The notes: generated from the letters alone by a model not told the origin. Counted from the first letter of the stretch, positions 1-8,176 are shown. The stretch is DNA of 64,000 nt from Halogeometricum sp. S1BR25-6 (GCF_031624495.1 NZ_JAMQOP010000005.1:124001-188000), one strand, 5' to 3'. Program-made: numbers and translations.

Positions 1-51
1 TGTCATCCAGTATCGGGCCGACACTGTCATCGGGGAAGTAGATTCAATCCG

Positions 52-462
52 TCACTCCGAGTACCGTGACACGAGAGAGTCCAGAAGGGAGTCAACTGTG
101 TCAAGCAGCTTTTCACGGATATCATTGACCAAGTCTGAACCGAAGTGGACGTCGTCGGAGTTGCCCCGTAACGCTCCGATGGTGAACTCGTGGAATTTCT
201 CCCGAATCCGTGAATCACTCATATGGCTCCAATACGCTTCATAGAACCTGAATAGCTCGAACAGAGCGTCAAATTCCATGAACGCGATCTGGATATCATC
301 CACTCCCTCCTGATCTGCGTTCGCTAAATTCTTGCGTATATTTTCGCTCACCCGCTCGAACTGAGCGTGCGTCATCACCTTCTCAAGGGCGTCCTGCGAC
401 TGGAGGTTCTCGAACTCCGCGTGTCGAAGCGGCCGGTCGGGCAGGATGTCTTTCAGCGCCAT
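52..462 (-). CDS. hypothetical protein, 136 aa
   Basis: A complete reading frame with an ATG start, highly acidic and predicted mostly helical, as expected for a soluble haloarchaeal protein. I recognise no domain and see no cysteine pairs, signal peptide or membrane segment. It lies 160 bases downstream of the ApeA-like HEPN gene on the same strand. It could be co-transcribed with that gene and be an accessory or antidote, but nothing in the sequence proves it. The ATG at 462 is the first in frame. Confidence 0.6.
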   Translation of the reverse strand: MALKDILPDRPLRHAEFENLQSQDALEKVMTHAQFERVSENIRKNLANADQEGVDDIQIAFMEFDALFELFRFYEAYWSHMSDSRIREKFHEFTIGALRGNSDDVHFGSDLVNDIREKLLDTVDSLLDSLVSRYSE

Positions 463-623
463 ATGTCGCGTTCGGGCGCGAGAGCCATAGTTAACACCCG
501 ATTTCAGAGTTCGACGGCGGCCATCGACTCGACGGGATTTGACTCGGTCGATTCTTTGGCTCTACGAACAACTGACCATATCACTACAATTCTCTGATAT
601 TTGCCAGCCAGAACTGGATTCCT

Positions 624-2021
624 TTACTTTATTTCGCGATCCCTGTATCGGTCCGACATCTGTTCTACGACATGGTTTTCTGGAATCCCCATCTCTGCTA
701 GTAAGCAGACCTCTACTAACTGTTGAAGCCCCCAGACAAGGTGAATTTGTTCCTTTCCGAGTACTGCTTTGCCCTTCTCATCATAGTGCGTGAGATAGTT
801 CCGAGTATCGACGACAGCCCTCTCTTTACCGATCAAATTCCAATGAAGTTCCCTGAGCGTGCCTTCGTGTTCACTGATTAGTTCACCTAAGCGCTTTCCC
901 AGCGAATACTCATTCGCATGTCTGAATGTTCCTTTTCTCAAATGCGTTGTGAAATCGTTCTTTAGGCCATATCTCTGGCCAAGTTGTCCGTTCAGGAAAG
1001 TGATCAGATCCTGGTAAACATCTTCATACTCCTGTTCACTTAGGTAGGTGCCACCTACAGACCGCCGATGATAGGTCTCAAGCGCCTGAGTGAGATTCAG
1101 GAGTTTGTTCTGCACATACATCGCTGAGTTGTCCTGTGTTGCGAAATAGAGGTGGAACACCGGTGTCAGAACTTCTGACTTTTCGAACCACGTTTTTAGG
1201 ATCTCCTCGAAGGAACTGTGAACATCGTCAAGGCGGAATAGAACATTATGCGCTCGCTCTCCATCTGATTGCTTAATATTGGGGCTAGGCTGGTAACTAA
1301 TCTCAACATCTTTTGATTCATATGGAATATCGACATTTCCGATAAGTTTCCAGATACCGACTGGTTGGGCAAGTGCAAAAGAGAGTAGATCCTGGAGGTT
1401 CTGAACGGTTCGCATATACTGGCTAAATGGGACTTGGTTTTTGCGTGGAGTGATTCTCCAGAATACCTCCACTGAGATCTGCCCCAAATCAACTTGCCCC
1501 ATGTTGGTCGTTGGCTTAGTAGCTATCTCGATCTCTATTCCGTTGATCCTTACTGAAGGTAGATCTGGTTGAGTGTATTCAACTCGTAGGATATCTCCAG
1601 GTTTACTTGCTGGAAAAGTAACGTCCGAAAGATTTGTTACTGGTCCAGAGAGATCCGCCCAGTCCGCCAGAAGGGGTTGGTAGACTTCCAAGTCATCAAA
1701 TGCAGGATTGTTGTTGATGAACGGATATCCCACGAACATTGACTGAGCATGGTACGTTTTTGTTTTCGCCCTCCCGAGGGATCCAGAAGTACTGGATATA
1801 TTCTTCCTACTACATTGGTGTAACCGAATGGGCTCCGCGTCCGTTGACATTCCGACAATCTGTCTTACTCGGTCAGGTGTTTTGTCAACGAACAGTTCAT
1901 CCCCTATGTTGAAGAGCTTGACAAGTACTCCATCTTCGGGAGTGAACTCGACTTTTCCGCCGCATTCTTCGCCTTCTTTCCCAGGGATCTGAAATTGTCC
2001 TTGAAGTATCTTGTCTTCCAT
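624..2021 (-). CDS. ApeA-like HEPN-domain protein, candidate anti-phage defence effector
   Basis: The 465-aa product has the layout of ApeA-type proteins. An N-terminal beta-rich region (about residues 1-290) opens with a short segment resembling ApeA N-terminal domain 1. A C-terminal helical HEPN domain follows (about 300-465). The HEPN catalytic signature R-x4-H is visible as RNYLTH at 407-412. HEPN proteins of this type are thought to be RNases, and ApeA was reported as a single-gene bacterial anti-phage system, so an abortive-infection role is inferred. The gene is intact, starts at ATG 2021 and is less GC-rich than its neighbours, which fits an acquired cassette. The neighbouring 136-aa gene may be a partner. 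Family assignment rests on motif recognition only. Confidence 0.72.
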   Translation of the reverse strand: MEDKILQGQFQIPGKEGEECGGKVEFTPEDGVLVKLFNIGDELFVDKTPDRVRQIVGMSTDAEPIRLHQCSRKNISSTSGSLGRAKTKTYHAQSMFVGYPFINNNPAFDDLEVYQPLLADWADLSGPVTNLSDVTFPASKPGDILRVEYTQPDLPSVRINGIEIEIATKPTTNMGQVDLGQISVEVFWRITPRKNQVPFSQYMRTVQNLQDLLSFALAQPVGIWKLIGNVDIPYESKDVEISYQPSPNIKQSDGERAHNVLFRLDDVHSSFEEILKTWFEKSEVLTPVFHLYFATQDNSAMYVQNKLLNLTQALETYHRRSVGGTYLSEQEYEDVYQDLITFLNGQLGQRYGLKNDFTTHLRKGTFRHANEYSLGKRLGELISEHEGTLRELHWNLIGKERAVVDTRNYLTHYDEKGKAVLGKEQIHLVWGLQQLVEVCLLAEMGIPENHVVEQMSDRYRDREIK

Positions 2022-2064
2022 GAATCGTCGGTAGACTATGATGTACCGTCAGTGAAAAAATTCC

Positions 2065-2357
2065 ATGGCTGACAGACAGTTTTCGGATAGAATATCTCAC
2101 CGGAGTTCCGCTATCGTTCTCGCGCACGAGTATGGGCATGTCGATGTGGAAGAAGTGTACGAAACGCTTCAAACTGGATTGACAGTGTACGATACATACA
2201 GCCGGCAGATCGCCTCATGGGTTCGAGACGAGACGTAGAGGTATACGCAGGAGTTGAGATTGCGGGCTCTGCTGAAACCCTCCGTCGCCGAGAGTTTGTT
2301 GAGGCCGTGCTGAATACAGAGCGCGTATCGGTCACTTGTTCTCGCTGTTACCGATAG
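2065..2357 (+). pseudogene. possible frameshifted small gene
   Basis: Two short overlapping frames follow one another: 2065-2238 (57 codons from ATG) and 2217-2357 (46 codons). The second contains FVEAVLNTERVS, which recurs as a decayed minus-strand copy near 60.66-60.70 kb. Between the copies most differences fall at third codon positions, so this frame is or was protein-coding. The two frames could be one gene broken by a frameshift near 2225, or two tiny overlapping genes. Function unknown. Confidence 0.35.
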
Positions 2358-2487
2358 AGTGTCTGATTAGCAGATGGCGGTGACAGGCCGATAGACAACC
2401 ATCTGATTCAACTACCGATACTGTTTTGCGACAGTCAAGATATTTTTACAAACAAGTGAGTCAAATGGGAAGAGGAGAACGTCAAAC

Positions 2488-2718
2488 ATGAGTCTTCAGC
2501 CGAAAACACTTCGGAGAATTGGTCTTGTAGTGGGGCTATGTGGGCTCCCCTTGTTTCTCATTGGTGTCGGTACTGCAGTTGATTATCTGTGTTGCCAATC
2601 TCACCCTGTTCCTGCCACGGTTGCGTTCTCGTTGAAAATCGAATTTACAGTGGCCGGTGTCGTTCTCATGCTCACTGGACTTGGACTCGTTTTGTTACCG
2701 CCACTACCGTCTTCGTGA
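2488..2718 (+). CDS. small two-helix membrane protein, 76 aa
   Basis: After a short basic N-terminus (KTLRR) come two hydrophobic segments, about residues 11-32 and 51-72, separated by a loop with a CC pair. This is the pattern of a small integral membrane protein with two transmembrane helices. ATG at 2488 follows a purine-rich GGAAGAGGAGA stretch that could act as a ribosome binding site. I recognise no family. It sits alone between the HEPN gene and the SWIM gene. Confidence 0.5.
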   Translation: MSLQPKTLRRIGLVVGLCGLPLFLIGVGTAVDYLCCQSHPVPATVAFSLKIEFTVAGVVLMLTGLGLVLLPPLPSS

Positions 2719-2876
2719 ATCATTCCGTTTGGTAGTATGACCACGAAACCACACGCTGAATACACTCTCTGTAGTCAGCACGCGACACTTGTCAGCTTCT
2801 GAGTATTTCAACAGAGATAGATTCGGGTACTGTAGTCGAAGTGCCCCACAAAGCATCAGCATCGGTATGAGTATAT

Positions 2877-2901
2877 CGGCGCTGTGAGCCGTGCAGCGCC
2901 G
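2877..2901 (+). repeat. hairpin upstream of SWIM gene (hairpin 1)
   Basis: CGGCGCTG (2877-2884) pairs with CAGCGCCG (2894-2901), an 8-bp perfect stem with a 9-base loop TGAGCCGTG. It lies 22 bases before the preferred ATG at 2924. It is the first of ten similar pre-start hairpins in the 2.9-10.1 kb cluster, and the only one not preceded by a T-rich stretch. Confidence 0.6.
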
Positions 2902-2923
2902 CGTACAAGCGCTGGACTCACCG

Positions 2924-3340
2924 ATGGATCAACTACTACCCGCAGATTTCGAGCCGACGAGTCGCGTGTTGAAACGAGCACAGTACGAAGCCTTCGCGTT
3001 CTCAGTTCTCGACGGTGACATCCGAGTTCGTAACGAGAGCCACGAGAACCCAGCAAACCACGAGTACCGCGTTAGCGTCGTCGACGGTATTCCAGCTACT
3101 TGTGAATGCCCCGCCGACGCTGCGTATGAAGGCCCGTGCAAACACCGAGTCGCTATCGCGATTCGGTCCCGGATTCTCGAGCTCGTGACGAAGGTGCAAG
3201 TCGTGGCAGACGGCGGAACCACGGCTAACGACCGATGCGAACCTGCTGAATCGGATCAGTGTGACTGCGATAAACTTGACGACGAATTTCCTTGCTGGAA
3301 CTGTGTTCGGACTGGTCGGAAGACGCTTCCTGAGAAGTAG
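2924..3340 (+). CDS. SWIM zinc-finger protein
   Basis: A 138-aa protein with the SWIM zinc-binding pattern CxC...CxH: C60, C62, C72 and H74. A second cysteine-rich tail (DQCDCD, CWNC) could bind another metal. SWIM domains bind DNA or protein and are often found on haloarchaeal plasmids next to replication and recombination genes, so a nucleic-acid role is inferred. An upstream GTG at 2891 is in frame but lies inside the hairpin at 2877-2901, so the ATG at 2924 is preferred. Confidence 0.75.
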   Translation: MDQLLPADFEPTSRVLKRAQYEAFAFSVLDGDIRVRNESHENPANHEYRVSVVDGIPATCECPADAAYEGPCKHRVAIAIRSRILELVTKVQVVADGGTTANDRCEPAESDQCDCDKLDDEFPCWNCVRTGRKTLPEK

Positions 3341-3417
3341 CCGACGTAGCGCTGTTCGATGTCTATTTTGTACAACTTGTCTTCCGCTGAATCAGCCAAT
3401 CAGTAGGGCTTGTGTAT

Positions 3418-3579
3418 TCAGAGAGAAACACTGTCTCCGTCCGATGGAATATGTTGCCGTCCGCAGTTTGAACACCGATAAACTGACCGCCAACCTCCGC
3501 CGGTCTCAAATCGCCTCACATAGGACTCAATTGCCCCACATTCAGGACACTTGGTGGGAAGAGTAGAAGCCCCGTTCAT
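3418..3579 (-). CDS. small zinc-ribbon protein, 53 aa
   Basis: Contains two CPxCG-like knuckles, CPECG and CSNCG, about 20 residues apart, the signature of the many small zinc-ribbon proteins of Halobacteria. ATG at 3579 is preferred to the TTG start at 3636 because the extension shows no conservation-like character. It is the only minus-strand gene in the 2.4-11 kb cluster, divergent from the TFB gene. Function unknown; regulatory or adaptor roles are typical guesses. Confidence 0.5.
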   Translation of the reverse strand: MNGASTLPTKCPECGAIESYVRRFETGGGWRSVYRCSNCGRQHIPSDGDSVSL

Positions 3580-3694
3580 TGGCTGTCTGTACGAATTGTA
3601 CTGGTAAGTAACCTTCCTGTACTGAGCGATCCCCAATCAAAATCTAACAGCAGCTGAGAAGCCCAACAGTGCTACACCAGTACGTCCGCGGTAG

Positions 3695-3723
3695 TTTTTC
3701 TGCCCCCTGAAGGGTGCGGGGTA
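3695..3723 (+). repeat. T-tract plus hairpin upstream of TFB (hairpin 2)
   Basis: TTTTT (3695-3699) is followed by TGCCCC (3701-3706) pairing with GGGGTA (3718-3723, one G-T pair) around the 11-base loop CTGAAGGGTGC. The TFB ATG is 26 bases downstream. The loop core AAGGGTGC recurs in the hairpins at 6063 and 10033. Confidence 0.6.
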
Positions 3724-3749
3724 CAGACAACGTGCCTCGCTGATGACCG

Positions 3750-4694
3750 ATGGCAACGAGAAACATCTACGAGAACGGTTTCGACGAAGACGTACCGACA
3801 GACAATCCGACAGCGTGCCCGGAGTGCAACGGGCGAGTCAGAACGAACTCAATAGAGACAGCATGTGAAGACTGCGGACTCGTAATTGAGGAGCAACGAA
3901 TCGACCACGGACCGGAGTGGCGGACGTTCGACGACGATGAGTCCTCCAGTAAACGAACAGGTGCTCCGCTCACCGTTGCACGTCACGATCGCGGTCTTTC
4001 GACCGAAATCGGACGCTGGCAAGACGCGGGTGGAACCCAGCTCTCAGCACGAAAGCGCCGACAGCTCGGCCGACTACGCCGAGAACAGCGCCGGGGGCGG
4101 TGGCGATCGAAAAGCGAGCGGAATCTCGCACACGGCTTGGGCGAAGTTCGTCGGATCGCAAGTGCGCTGGGGCTCTCAGAGACCGTTCGTGATCAGGCCT
4201 GCCAGCTCTTCAGAAGCGCCAAGCGCGAAGACCTCCTCAGGGGTCGGTCGATCGAAGCGATCGCCGCAGCGAGCGTGTACAGCGCGTGTCGGTGCAACAA
4301 CTCGAGAGTGACGCGGGACGAGGTCGCTGAACGAGCACAGGTCGAGCGAAGTAGAGTCGTGAACGCCTACAAGACGCTGAATACAGAGCTCGGACTGCCG
4401 GTCAACCCGGTTACACCGCAGTCGCTCATCCCGCGGCTCGGTTCGGAGCTGGCGGTCGAGGATGCTGTCCGGCGGCGAGCACTCGAACTCACAGAGCTGG
4501 CGCACGGTTCAGCCATCGCAAACGGGCGTCAGCCAGCAGGGGTTGCTGGGGCTTGTCTCTACATCGCCTCCCGAGAGAACGGGCAGAGGCTCAGACAAAC
4601 TGACATCGCGAAAGTGGCTGGAACGACTGCAGCGACGCTCCGTGCCCGACGGGATGAACTTTCTGCAATGATCGATTCAGAAGCCTCAGTGTAG
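3750..4694 (+). CDS. tfb: Transcription initiation factor IIB (TFB) paralogue
   Basis: A 314-aa TFB. An N-terminal zinc ribbon has C23, C26, C39 and C42. A B-reader/linker follows, with PEWRTF and the haloarchaeal-type RTGAPLT segment. Two cyclin-fold repeats then run over about residues 120-300. TFB bridges TBP-bound promoter DNA and RNA polymerase. Haloarchaea carry many TFB paralogues that direct different gene sets, and plasmid copies are common. This one heads a run of same-strand genes bearing a shared 5' hairpin, so it may serve that cluster (inference). A 41-bp palindrome lies 26 bases beyond its stop codon. Confidence 0.93.
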   Translation: MATRNIYENGFDEDVPTDNPTACPECNGRVRTNSIETACEDCGLVIEEQRIDHGPEWRTFDDDESSSKRTGAPLTVARHDRGLSTEIGRWQDAGGTQLSARKRRQLGRLRREQRRGRWRSKSERNLAHGLGEVRRIASALGLSETVRDQACQLFRSAKREDLLRGRSIEAIAAASVYSACRCNNSRVTRDEVAERAQVERSRVVNAYKTLNTELGLPVNPVTPQSLIPRLGSELAVEDAVRRRALELTELAHGSAIANGRQPAGVAGACLYIASRENGQRLRQTDIAKVAGTTAATLRARRDELSAMIDSEASV

Positions 4695-4720
4695 AGATCG
4701 GCATCAACAACGAATCATTC

Positions 4721-4761
4721 TTAACCAACATCATAGGGATATCCTATACGCTGTTGGTTAA
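4721..4761. repeat. 41-bp palindrome 1 (TTAACCAACA...TGTTGGTTAA)
   Basis: Perfect 10-bp arms TTAACCAACA (4721-4730) and TGTTGGTTAA (4752-4761) enclose a 21-base spacer. The spacer contains a nested palindrome, ATAGG-GATAT-CCTAT. The same arms at the same 41-bp outer length recur at 8478 and 11045. Confidence 0.75.
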
Positions 4762-4838
4762 ACTAGGCGTATCGGGCAAACAGGGATTACGAATCAAGGA
4801 GCAATTGAAATCAGTCTTCTACAGGATGTAGTGAGTTG

Positions 4839-4865
4839 TTTTTCTGGGGCTGAATGACTGAGCCC
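4839..4865 (+). repeat. T-tract plus hairpin (hairpin 3)
   Basis: A TTTTT run ending at 4843 precedes GGGCT (4847-4851), which pairs with AGCCC (4861-4865) around the loop GAATGACTG. The next start codon is at 4886, 20 bases downstream. Confidence 0.5.
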
Positions 4866-4885
4866 ACTCAGGGCTTCGTGATTCA

Positions 4886-5326
4886 ATGTCTGAGCATCCA
4901 TCATCAGATCCGTTTGAAGACTGTGAGCTACGTCCCGACGCGATTCTCGGTACACGCATTTTCGAGGATGTCCTCTTCACAGACGAGACAGAAACGCCCG
5001 TGAATGTGTTGACTGGCGAGACCCCTGAACATTCACGAGCGAGCGTCGACGAAGCTCGAGCCTTCGCCGCGGGCATCGACAGTGATACACCGCACATTGC
5101 GCTTCCGGCATCAGTTGAAGCACAAGTCGAAACAGCAAGTAAACCGTATACAGCTGCTGCTTTCTTCCACTTCAAAGCGACCGGGTCGCTCAAGCGACAT
5201 CGCGCATACCAAGCCGCCCACAACTCGGACACGTTCTCGGTTGAGTTCGAGGCCGATTACGAGAGCGGGGACTTGACGATTAGCGTCGAGGAGGAAGACC
5301 GCCAGTCGGAGTTCGAGAACGCATAG
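4886..5326 (+). CDS. hypothetical acidic protein, 146 aa
   Basis: A strongly acidic, soluble protein with no recognised domain, cysteine cluster or membrane segment. The middle part (about 80-125) has a mixed aromatic and basic stretch (AAFFHFKATGSLKRH) that may be a folded core. The C-terminus is rich in Glu and Asp. ATG at 4886 lies 20 bases after hairpin 3. It belongs to the same-strand cluster that runs from TFB to the ArdC-like gene. Not recognised. Confidence 0.6.
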   Translation: MSEHPSSDPFEDCELRPDAILGTRIFEDVLFTDETETPVNVLTGETPEHSRASVDEARAFAAGIDSDTPHIALPASVEAQVETASKPYTAAAFFHFKATGSLKRHRAYQAAHNSDTFSVEFEADYESGDLTISVEEEDRQSEFENA

Positions 5327-5344
5327 CCAGCATCGTCAGTACTA

Positions 5345-5375
5345 TTTTTTGAGCGCCGGCGATGGGTGCCGGCGC
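5345..5375 (+). repeat. T-tract plus hairpin (hairpin 4)
   Basis: TTTTTT (5345-5350) precedes GCGCCGGC (5353-5360), which pairs perfectly with GCCGGCGC (5368-5375) around the 7-base loop GATGGGT. The preferred start codon downstream is ATG 5428. Confidence 0.65.
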
Positions 5376-5427
5376 AAGCCGGGGCGAAAGAGAACACCCG
5401 GAGCGTTGGCGTAGCGAGGTATTTGAG

Positions 5428-5919
5428 ATGCACATGGTCATTTACGCGCTGGTAGAGGCATCGACACAAGATGACGCAGTGGCCACCGGAAGGACGGTGT
5501 TTAACCGACTGGTCGGTTCGGACCCGCATTCCTGCGCCGTATTTGATTACTATGTCACGTTTGACGAGGGAGGCACGACAGTCGCAGGCAAAGCGCAGTG
5601 GGGCGATCTTCCGACCGCGGTCCCTGTTGACTCCGACAAGGGCCAAGACTTGCTCGACCGTGGCTGGGAGGCGACGAAGCAGGAGTTCGAGCGCAATCTC
5701 GACCGAGTCAAGGAGGCCATCGACGAACTCTCCGACGAGGAGATTATGCGCGATGAGGACCTCGCCCGGCATGCGTTCCATCAGGTCGGCGCCTACGACG
5801 GGCCGTCGGTGTTCCTGTACAACGAGTACGCAAACGGCATTCGCCACCGCGGGCAGCTGGATCGGATGGTCGAGGAGAGCGAAGAGCTCTGGATCGTACC
5901 CGCAGACGTCCACTTCTGA
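5428..5919 (+). CDS. hypothetical protein, 163 aa
   Basis: The protein opens MHMVIYALVEAST and has a ferredoxin-like alternation of strands and helices, with several Trp and Tyr residues toward the C-terminus (YNEYANG, LWIVPADVHF). Reading could begin at 5362, but that extension runs through hairpin 4 and looks like read-through, so ATG 5428 (or ATG 5434) is preferred. I believe relatives are widespread on haloarchaeal plasmids in the same neighbourhood as DUF7389-type and DUF6610-type genes (recollection). Function unknown. Confidence 0.65.
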   Translation: MHMVIYALVEASTQDDAVATGRTVFNRLVGSDPHSCAVFDYYVTFDEGGTTVAGKAQWGDLPTAVPVDSDKGQDLLDRGWEATKQEFERNLDRVKEAIDELSDEEIMRDEDLARHAFHQVGAYDGPSVFLYNEYANGIRHRGQLDRMVEESEELWIVPADVHF

Positions 5920-6054
5920 CAGATGCCGCCAATCACCAATCGGACACAGGAGAGTCGCACACCGTCACTCGCGTACCGAGACACATCTGCGGGACAGTGA
6001 GATGGCCTGTTACAGGCTACACGATAACCACAGGACGGCGTCTGATAGAATCGT

Positions 6055-6083
6055 GTTTTTTACCCTCGGGAAGGGTGCGAGGG
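6055..6083 (+). repeat. T-tract plus hairpin (hairpin 5)
   Basis: TTTTTT ends at 6061. CCCTCG (6063-6068) pairs with CGAGGG (6078-6083) around GGAAGGGTG. ATG at 6111 lies 27 bases downstream. Confidence 0.6.
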
Positions 6084-6110
6084 CATTCCGATAGTCCTCG
6101 TGGAGAGAGC

Positions 6111-6392
6111 ATGTCTGATTCGAAGCAACCAGCCACTGACTCGTCAGAACCGGCAGTGAACGGAGATCAAACGGAGCGAACAGAGTACGTGGAGCGGAGT
6201 GATGTCGGCGTCTCGCTTAGTGTGAAACTCAAGCGTGGAAGCGGGACGCGAGATGAAGACCAGATCAAAGCGAAGGTGAAGGCAAAGACGCTCGAAGACG
6301 CCCGGCGAGACATGGACGCACTACGAGAGTACATCCACAACCTCGCCGAGGACGTTCGCCAAATCCAGCCAACAGACCCACACGAAGAGTAA
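6111..6392 (+). CDS. DUF7389-like small protein, 93 aa
   Basis: After a disordered acidic N-terminus comes a compact conserved-looking block (ERSDVGVSLSVKLKRGSG, then KVKAKTLEDARRDM and a helical tail). I recall this as the haloarchaeal DUF7389 family. The alternating strand and basic pattern suggests a small nucleic-acid-binding or structural protein, but no function is established. ATG 6111 is preferred over an upstream in-frame start at 5997, which would run through hairpin 5. GGAGAG just upstream may be a ribosome binding site. Confidence 0.7.
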   Translation: MSDSKQPATDSSEPAVNGDQTERTEYVERSDVGVSLSVKLKRGSGTRDEDQIKAKVKAKTLEDARRDMDALREYIHNLAEDVRQIQPTDPHEE

Positions 6393-6429
6393 TTCTTTTG
6401 AATGTTGCACAGAATTGTGTAATCATAGG

Positions 6430-7095
6430 ATGTACGAAGTATGTGGTGAGAAGGAACTCAAGGTCATCCTCGCGCTCGACCCAGGAGATTCCATCTCCGC
6501 CGTCGCGCGGAAAATCGACGAGAACCGGGAGACGATTCGGCGCGTCGTGAATCGTCTTGAGGAGGCGGGATACGTTGCGTGCGATAATGGCCTCCACCTC
6601 GTCGATCAAACGCTCCGAGACGCCGGTCTCAAGTTCCTGACGGCGGCAGCAGCCACCTCGCCACCATCGATTTCAGAAGCGTATGTCCTCCCGCAGTTTG
6701 CCGGCATGGACTACGCGTTCACTGCCATCGATGCGGTCTACGTCTGGACCCGCGGTGGCTACCAAGTCGCTCGCGACCCGACAGACTATCCGCTGTTCAT
6801 CGCTGTCCACGAGTCCGACCTCGACGCCTGGACGGCGTTCTTTGACCGATTCGGAATCCCGACTACAGAGGAGCGCCAGCCCGCTGACGACCTCGATGGC
6901 GCCATTCAGGTCGTTCTGGAACCACGGTCACAGATCGATACCGAGATAGTCGACGGACGGCCCGTCATCCCGCTTCAAGATACCGTGGCGTTCGCAAACG
7001 AGTATTACGCGACCTTCGAGTCGGCACTCGATATGCTTGGACGGATGTACGACGACGTCGACACTGACGCAGCCTACCGCATGGAGCCAGCCTGA
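6430..7095 (+). CDS. HTH protein, putative antitoxin or regulator of the adjacent nucleotidyltransferase
   Basis: A 221-aa protein whose first 65 residues form a winged helix-turn-helix (ISAVARKIDENRETIRRVV, then RLEEAGYV). It continues into an alpha/beta domain of unknown family. It ends one base before the start of a nucleotidyltransferase gene, a tight two-gene operon. HTH plus MNT-like nucleotidyltransferase pairs are known as toxin-antitoxin or AbiE-like modules, so an antitoxin role is inferred. The pair lacks the hairpin found before the other cluster genes, suggesting it was inserted as a module. ATG 6430 is chosen over TTG 6415. Confidence 0.65.
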   Translation: MYEVCGEKELKVILALDPGDSISAVARKIDENRETIRRVVNRLEEAGYVACDNGLHLVDQTLRDAGLKFLTAAAATSPPSISEAYVLPQFAGMDYAFTAIDAVYVWTRGGYQVARDPTDYPLFIAVHESDLDAWTAFFDRFGIPTTEERQPADDLDGAIQVVLEPRSQIDTEIVDGRPVIPLQDTVAFANEYYATFESALDMLGRMYDDVDTDAAYRMEPA

Positions 7096-7096
7096 A

Positions 7097-7792
7097 ATGA
7101 GCCAGGAAGACCGAAGCGAGGCACTCATCGAAGTGCTCGAAGAGTTGGAGCAGTCAGATATCGGATTCGTCCTCGTTGGAGGCTACGCAATCAGTCAGTT
7201 CGAGACGCGGTTCTCGACCGATCTTGACCTCGTCATCGCCCCAAACGACTACGATGAAGTCATTGCCTTTCTCGAAGCACGCGGCTTCGAACGACAGGCC
7301 GATCTCGAAGTTCCCCCAGAAGAGACCATCTATAATCGGGAGATCGAACTCTTTGAGCGTACTGAGGGGCTTCCTCACCCGGTCGGCGTAGACATTCTCG
7401 TGAACGGCCTCGGCTGTCGACAGACCGAAGTAGAGTGGTCGTTCAACTATCTGCGCAAGTATAGTTCCCCGACGACGATTTCAGGCGGGACTCGGTCAAC
7501 GACGGCACGAGCAGCCGACGGGGAAGTACTCGTCGCGGCTAAACTCCATAGTGGTCGGAAAACGGATCTCGCTGATGTCCTCGCTGCCATTCCGTCGATC
7601 GACCTTGACATGGTCGAGACGCATCTGCATCGCGGCGATGCTGATGCCCTTCGGGAACAGCTCAATAAGGCACAAGCGTTCATCGAAGAGGGCGGACTAG
7701 ATCACCGATTCAAGAGTATGTTCGGTCAGTCATCAGCCTCGGCGGAGGATATCGAGACGTTTCTCGAGTTTCTTAAGCGGCAACAGGAGTGA
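7097..7792 (+). CDS. nucleotidyltransferase, putative toxin (AbiEii/DUF6036-like)
   Basis: A 231-aa protein with a pol-beta-fold nucleotidyltransferase signature near the N-terminus: FVLVGGYAIS followed by STDLDLVI. The GG and the DxD carboxylates are the expected catalytic elements, with a further acidic position at VDILVN. Such proteins transfer nucleotides to tRNA or protein and act as toxins in AbiE and MNT-type systems (family knowledge). It begins one base after the HTH gene stops, so the two are translationally coupled. ATG 7097 is preferred to an upstream start inside the previous gene. Confidence 0.75.
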   Translation: MSQEDRSEALIEVLEELEQSDIGFVLVGGYAISQFETRFSTDLDLVIAPNDYDEVIAFLEARGFERQADLEVPPEETIYNREIELFERTEGLPHPVGVDILVNGLGCRQTEVEWSFNYLRKYSSPTTISGGTRSTTARAADGEVLVAAKLHSGRKTDLADVLAAIPSIDLDMVETHLHRGDADALREQLNKAQAFIEEGGLDHRFKSMFGQSSASAEDIETFLEFLKRQQE

Positions 7793-7884
7793 GATAGCGC
7801 TCACTGTGACAGCAACAACGGCAGTATCTGTGAGTGGCCGTCGTCGAAGTTGAGCTAGAAAGGGTGAGCAGGTACTGTTTGTCG

Positions 7885-7907
7885 TCGCCTTGAGAGCGCG
7901 GAGGCGA
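7885..7907 (+). repeat. hairpin (hairpin 6)
   Basis: TCGCCT (7885-7890) pairs with AGGCGA (7902-7907) around the 11-base loop TGAGAGCGCGG. TTTGTCG lies just upstream in place of a pure T-run. ATG 7908 follows immediately. Confidence 0.5.
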
Positions 7908-8075
7908 ATGCCAGTGAGTGACTCGTTAGATCAGTCTGTAGAATCGGGTAACATCAGAACAGCGTCTCGAACGACCGAACACGTACCTCATCATGCTGGG
8001 ATCGTGACGATCAACGACATAGAAACGCTTCGAGCGTATGTTGTCTACGAGAATGCGAACAGGGATGGGTTCTGA
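7908..8075 (+). CDS. hypothetical small protein, 55 aa
   Basis: A short acidic protein starting at ATG 7908 (GTG 7914 is an alternative), ending in a moderately hydrophobic segment (DIETLRAYVVYENANRDGF). No domain is recognised. It is supported mainly by its position: same strand, next to a hairpin of the type found before most cluster genes. It may be a real small gene or a remnant. Confidence 0.4.
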   Translation: MPVSDSLDQSVESGNIRTASRTTEHVPHHAGIVTINDIETLRAYVVYENANRDGF

Positions 8076-8145
8076 TACTCCGACGAATCGAACATCGGGC
8101 ACAAGAAATCCGCTCACAAGAGAGTGAGTCCGCTCGTAACCGTCG

Positions 8146-8176
8146 TTTTTCGGAGCCTCCAGTGGGTGGAGGCTCC
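8146..8176 (+). repeat. T-tract plus hairpin (hairpin 7), overlapping a ribosome binding site
   Basis: TTTTT (8146-8150) then a perfect 9-bp stem GGAGCCTCC (8152-8160) / GGAGGCTCC (8168-8176) with loop AGTGGGT. The 3' arm contains GGAGG, 9 bases before ATG 8182. A folded RNA hairpin would therefore hide the probable Shine-Dalgarno sequence. This is the cleanest member of the hairpin set. Confidence 0.7.
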
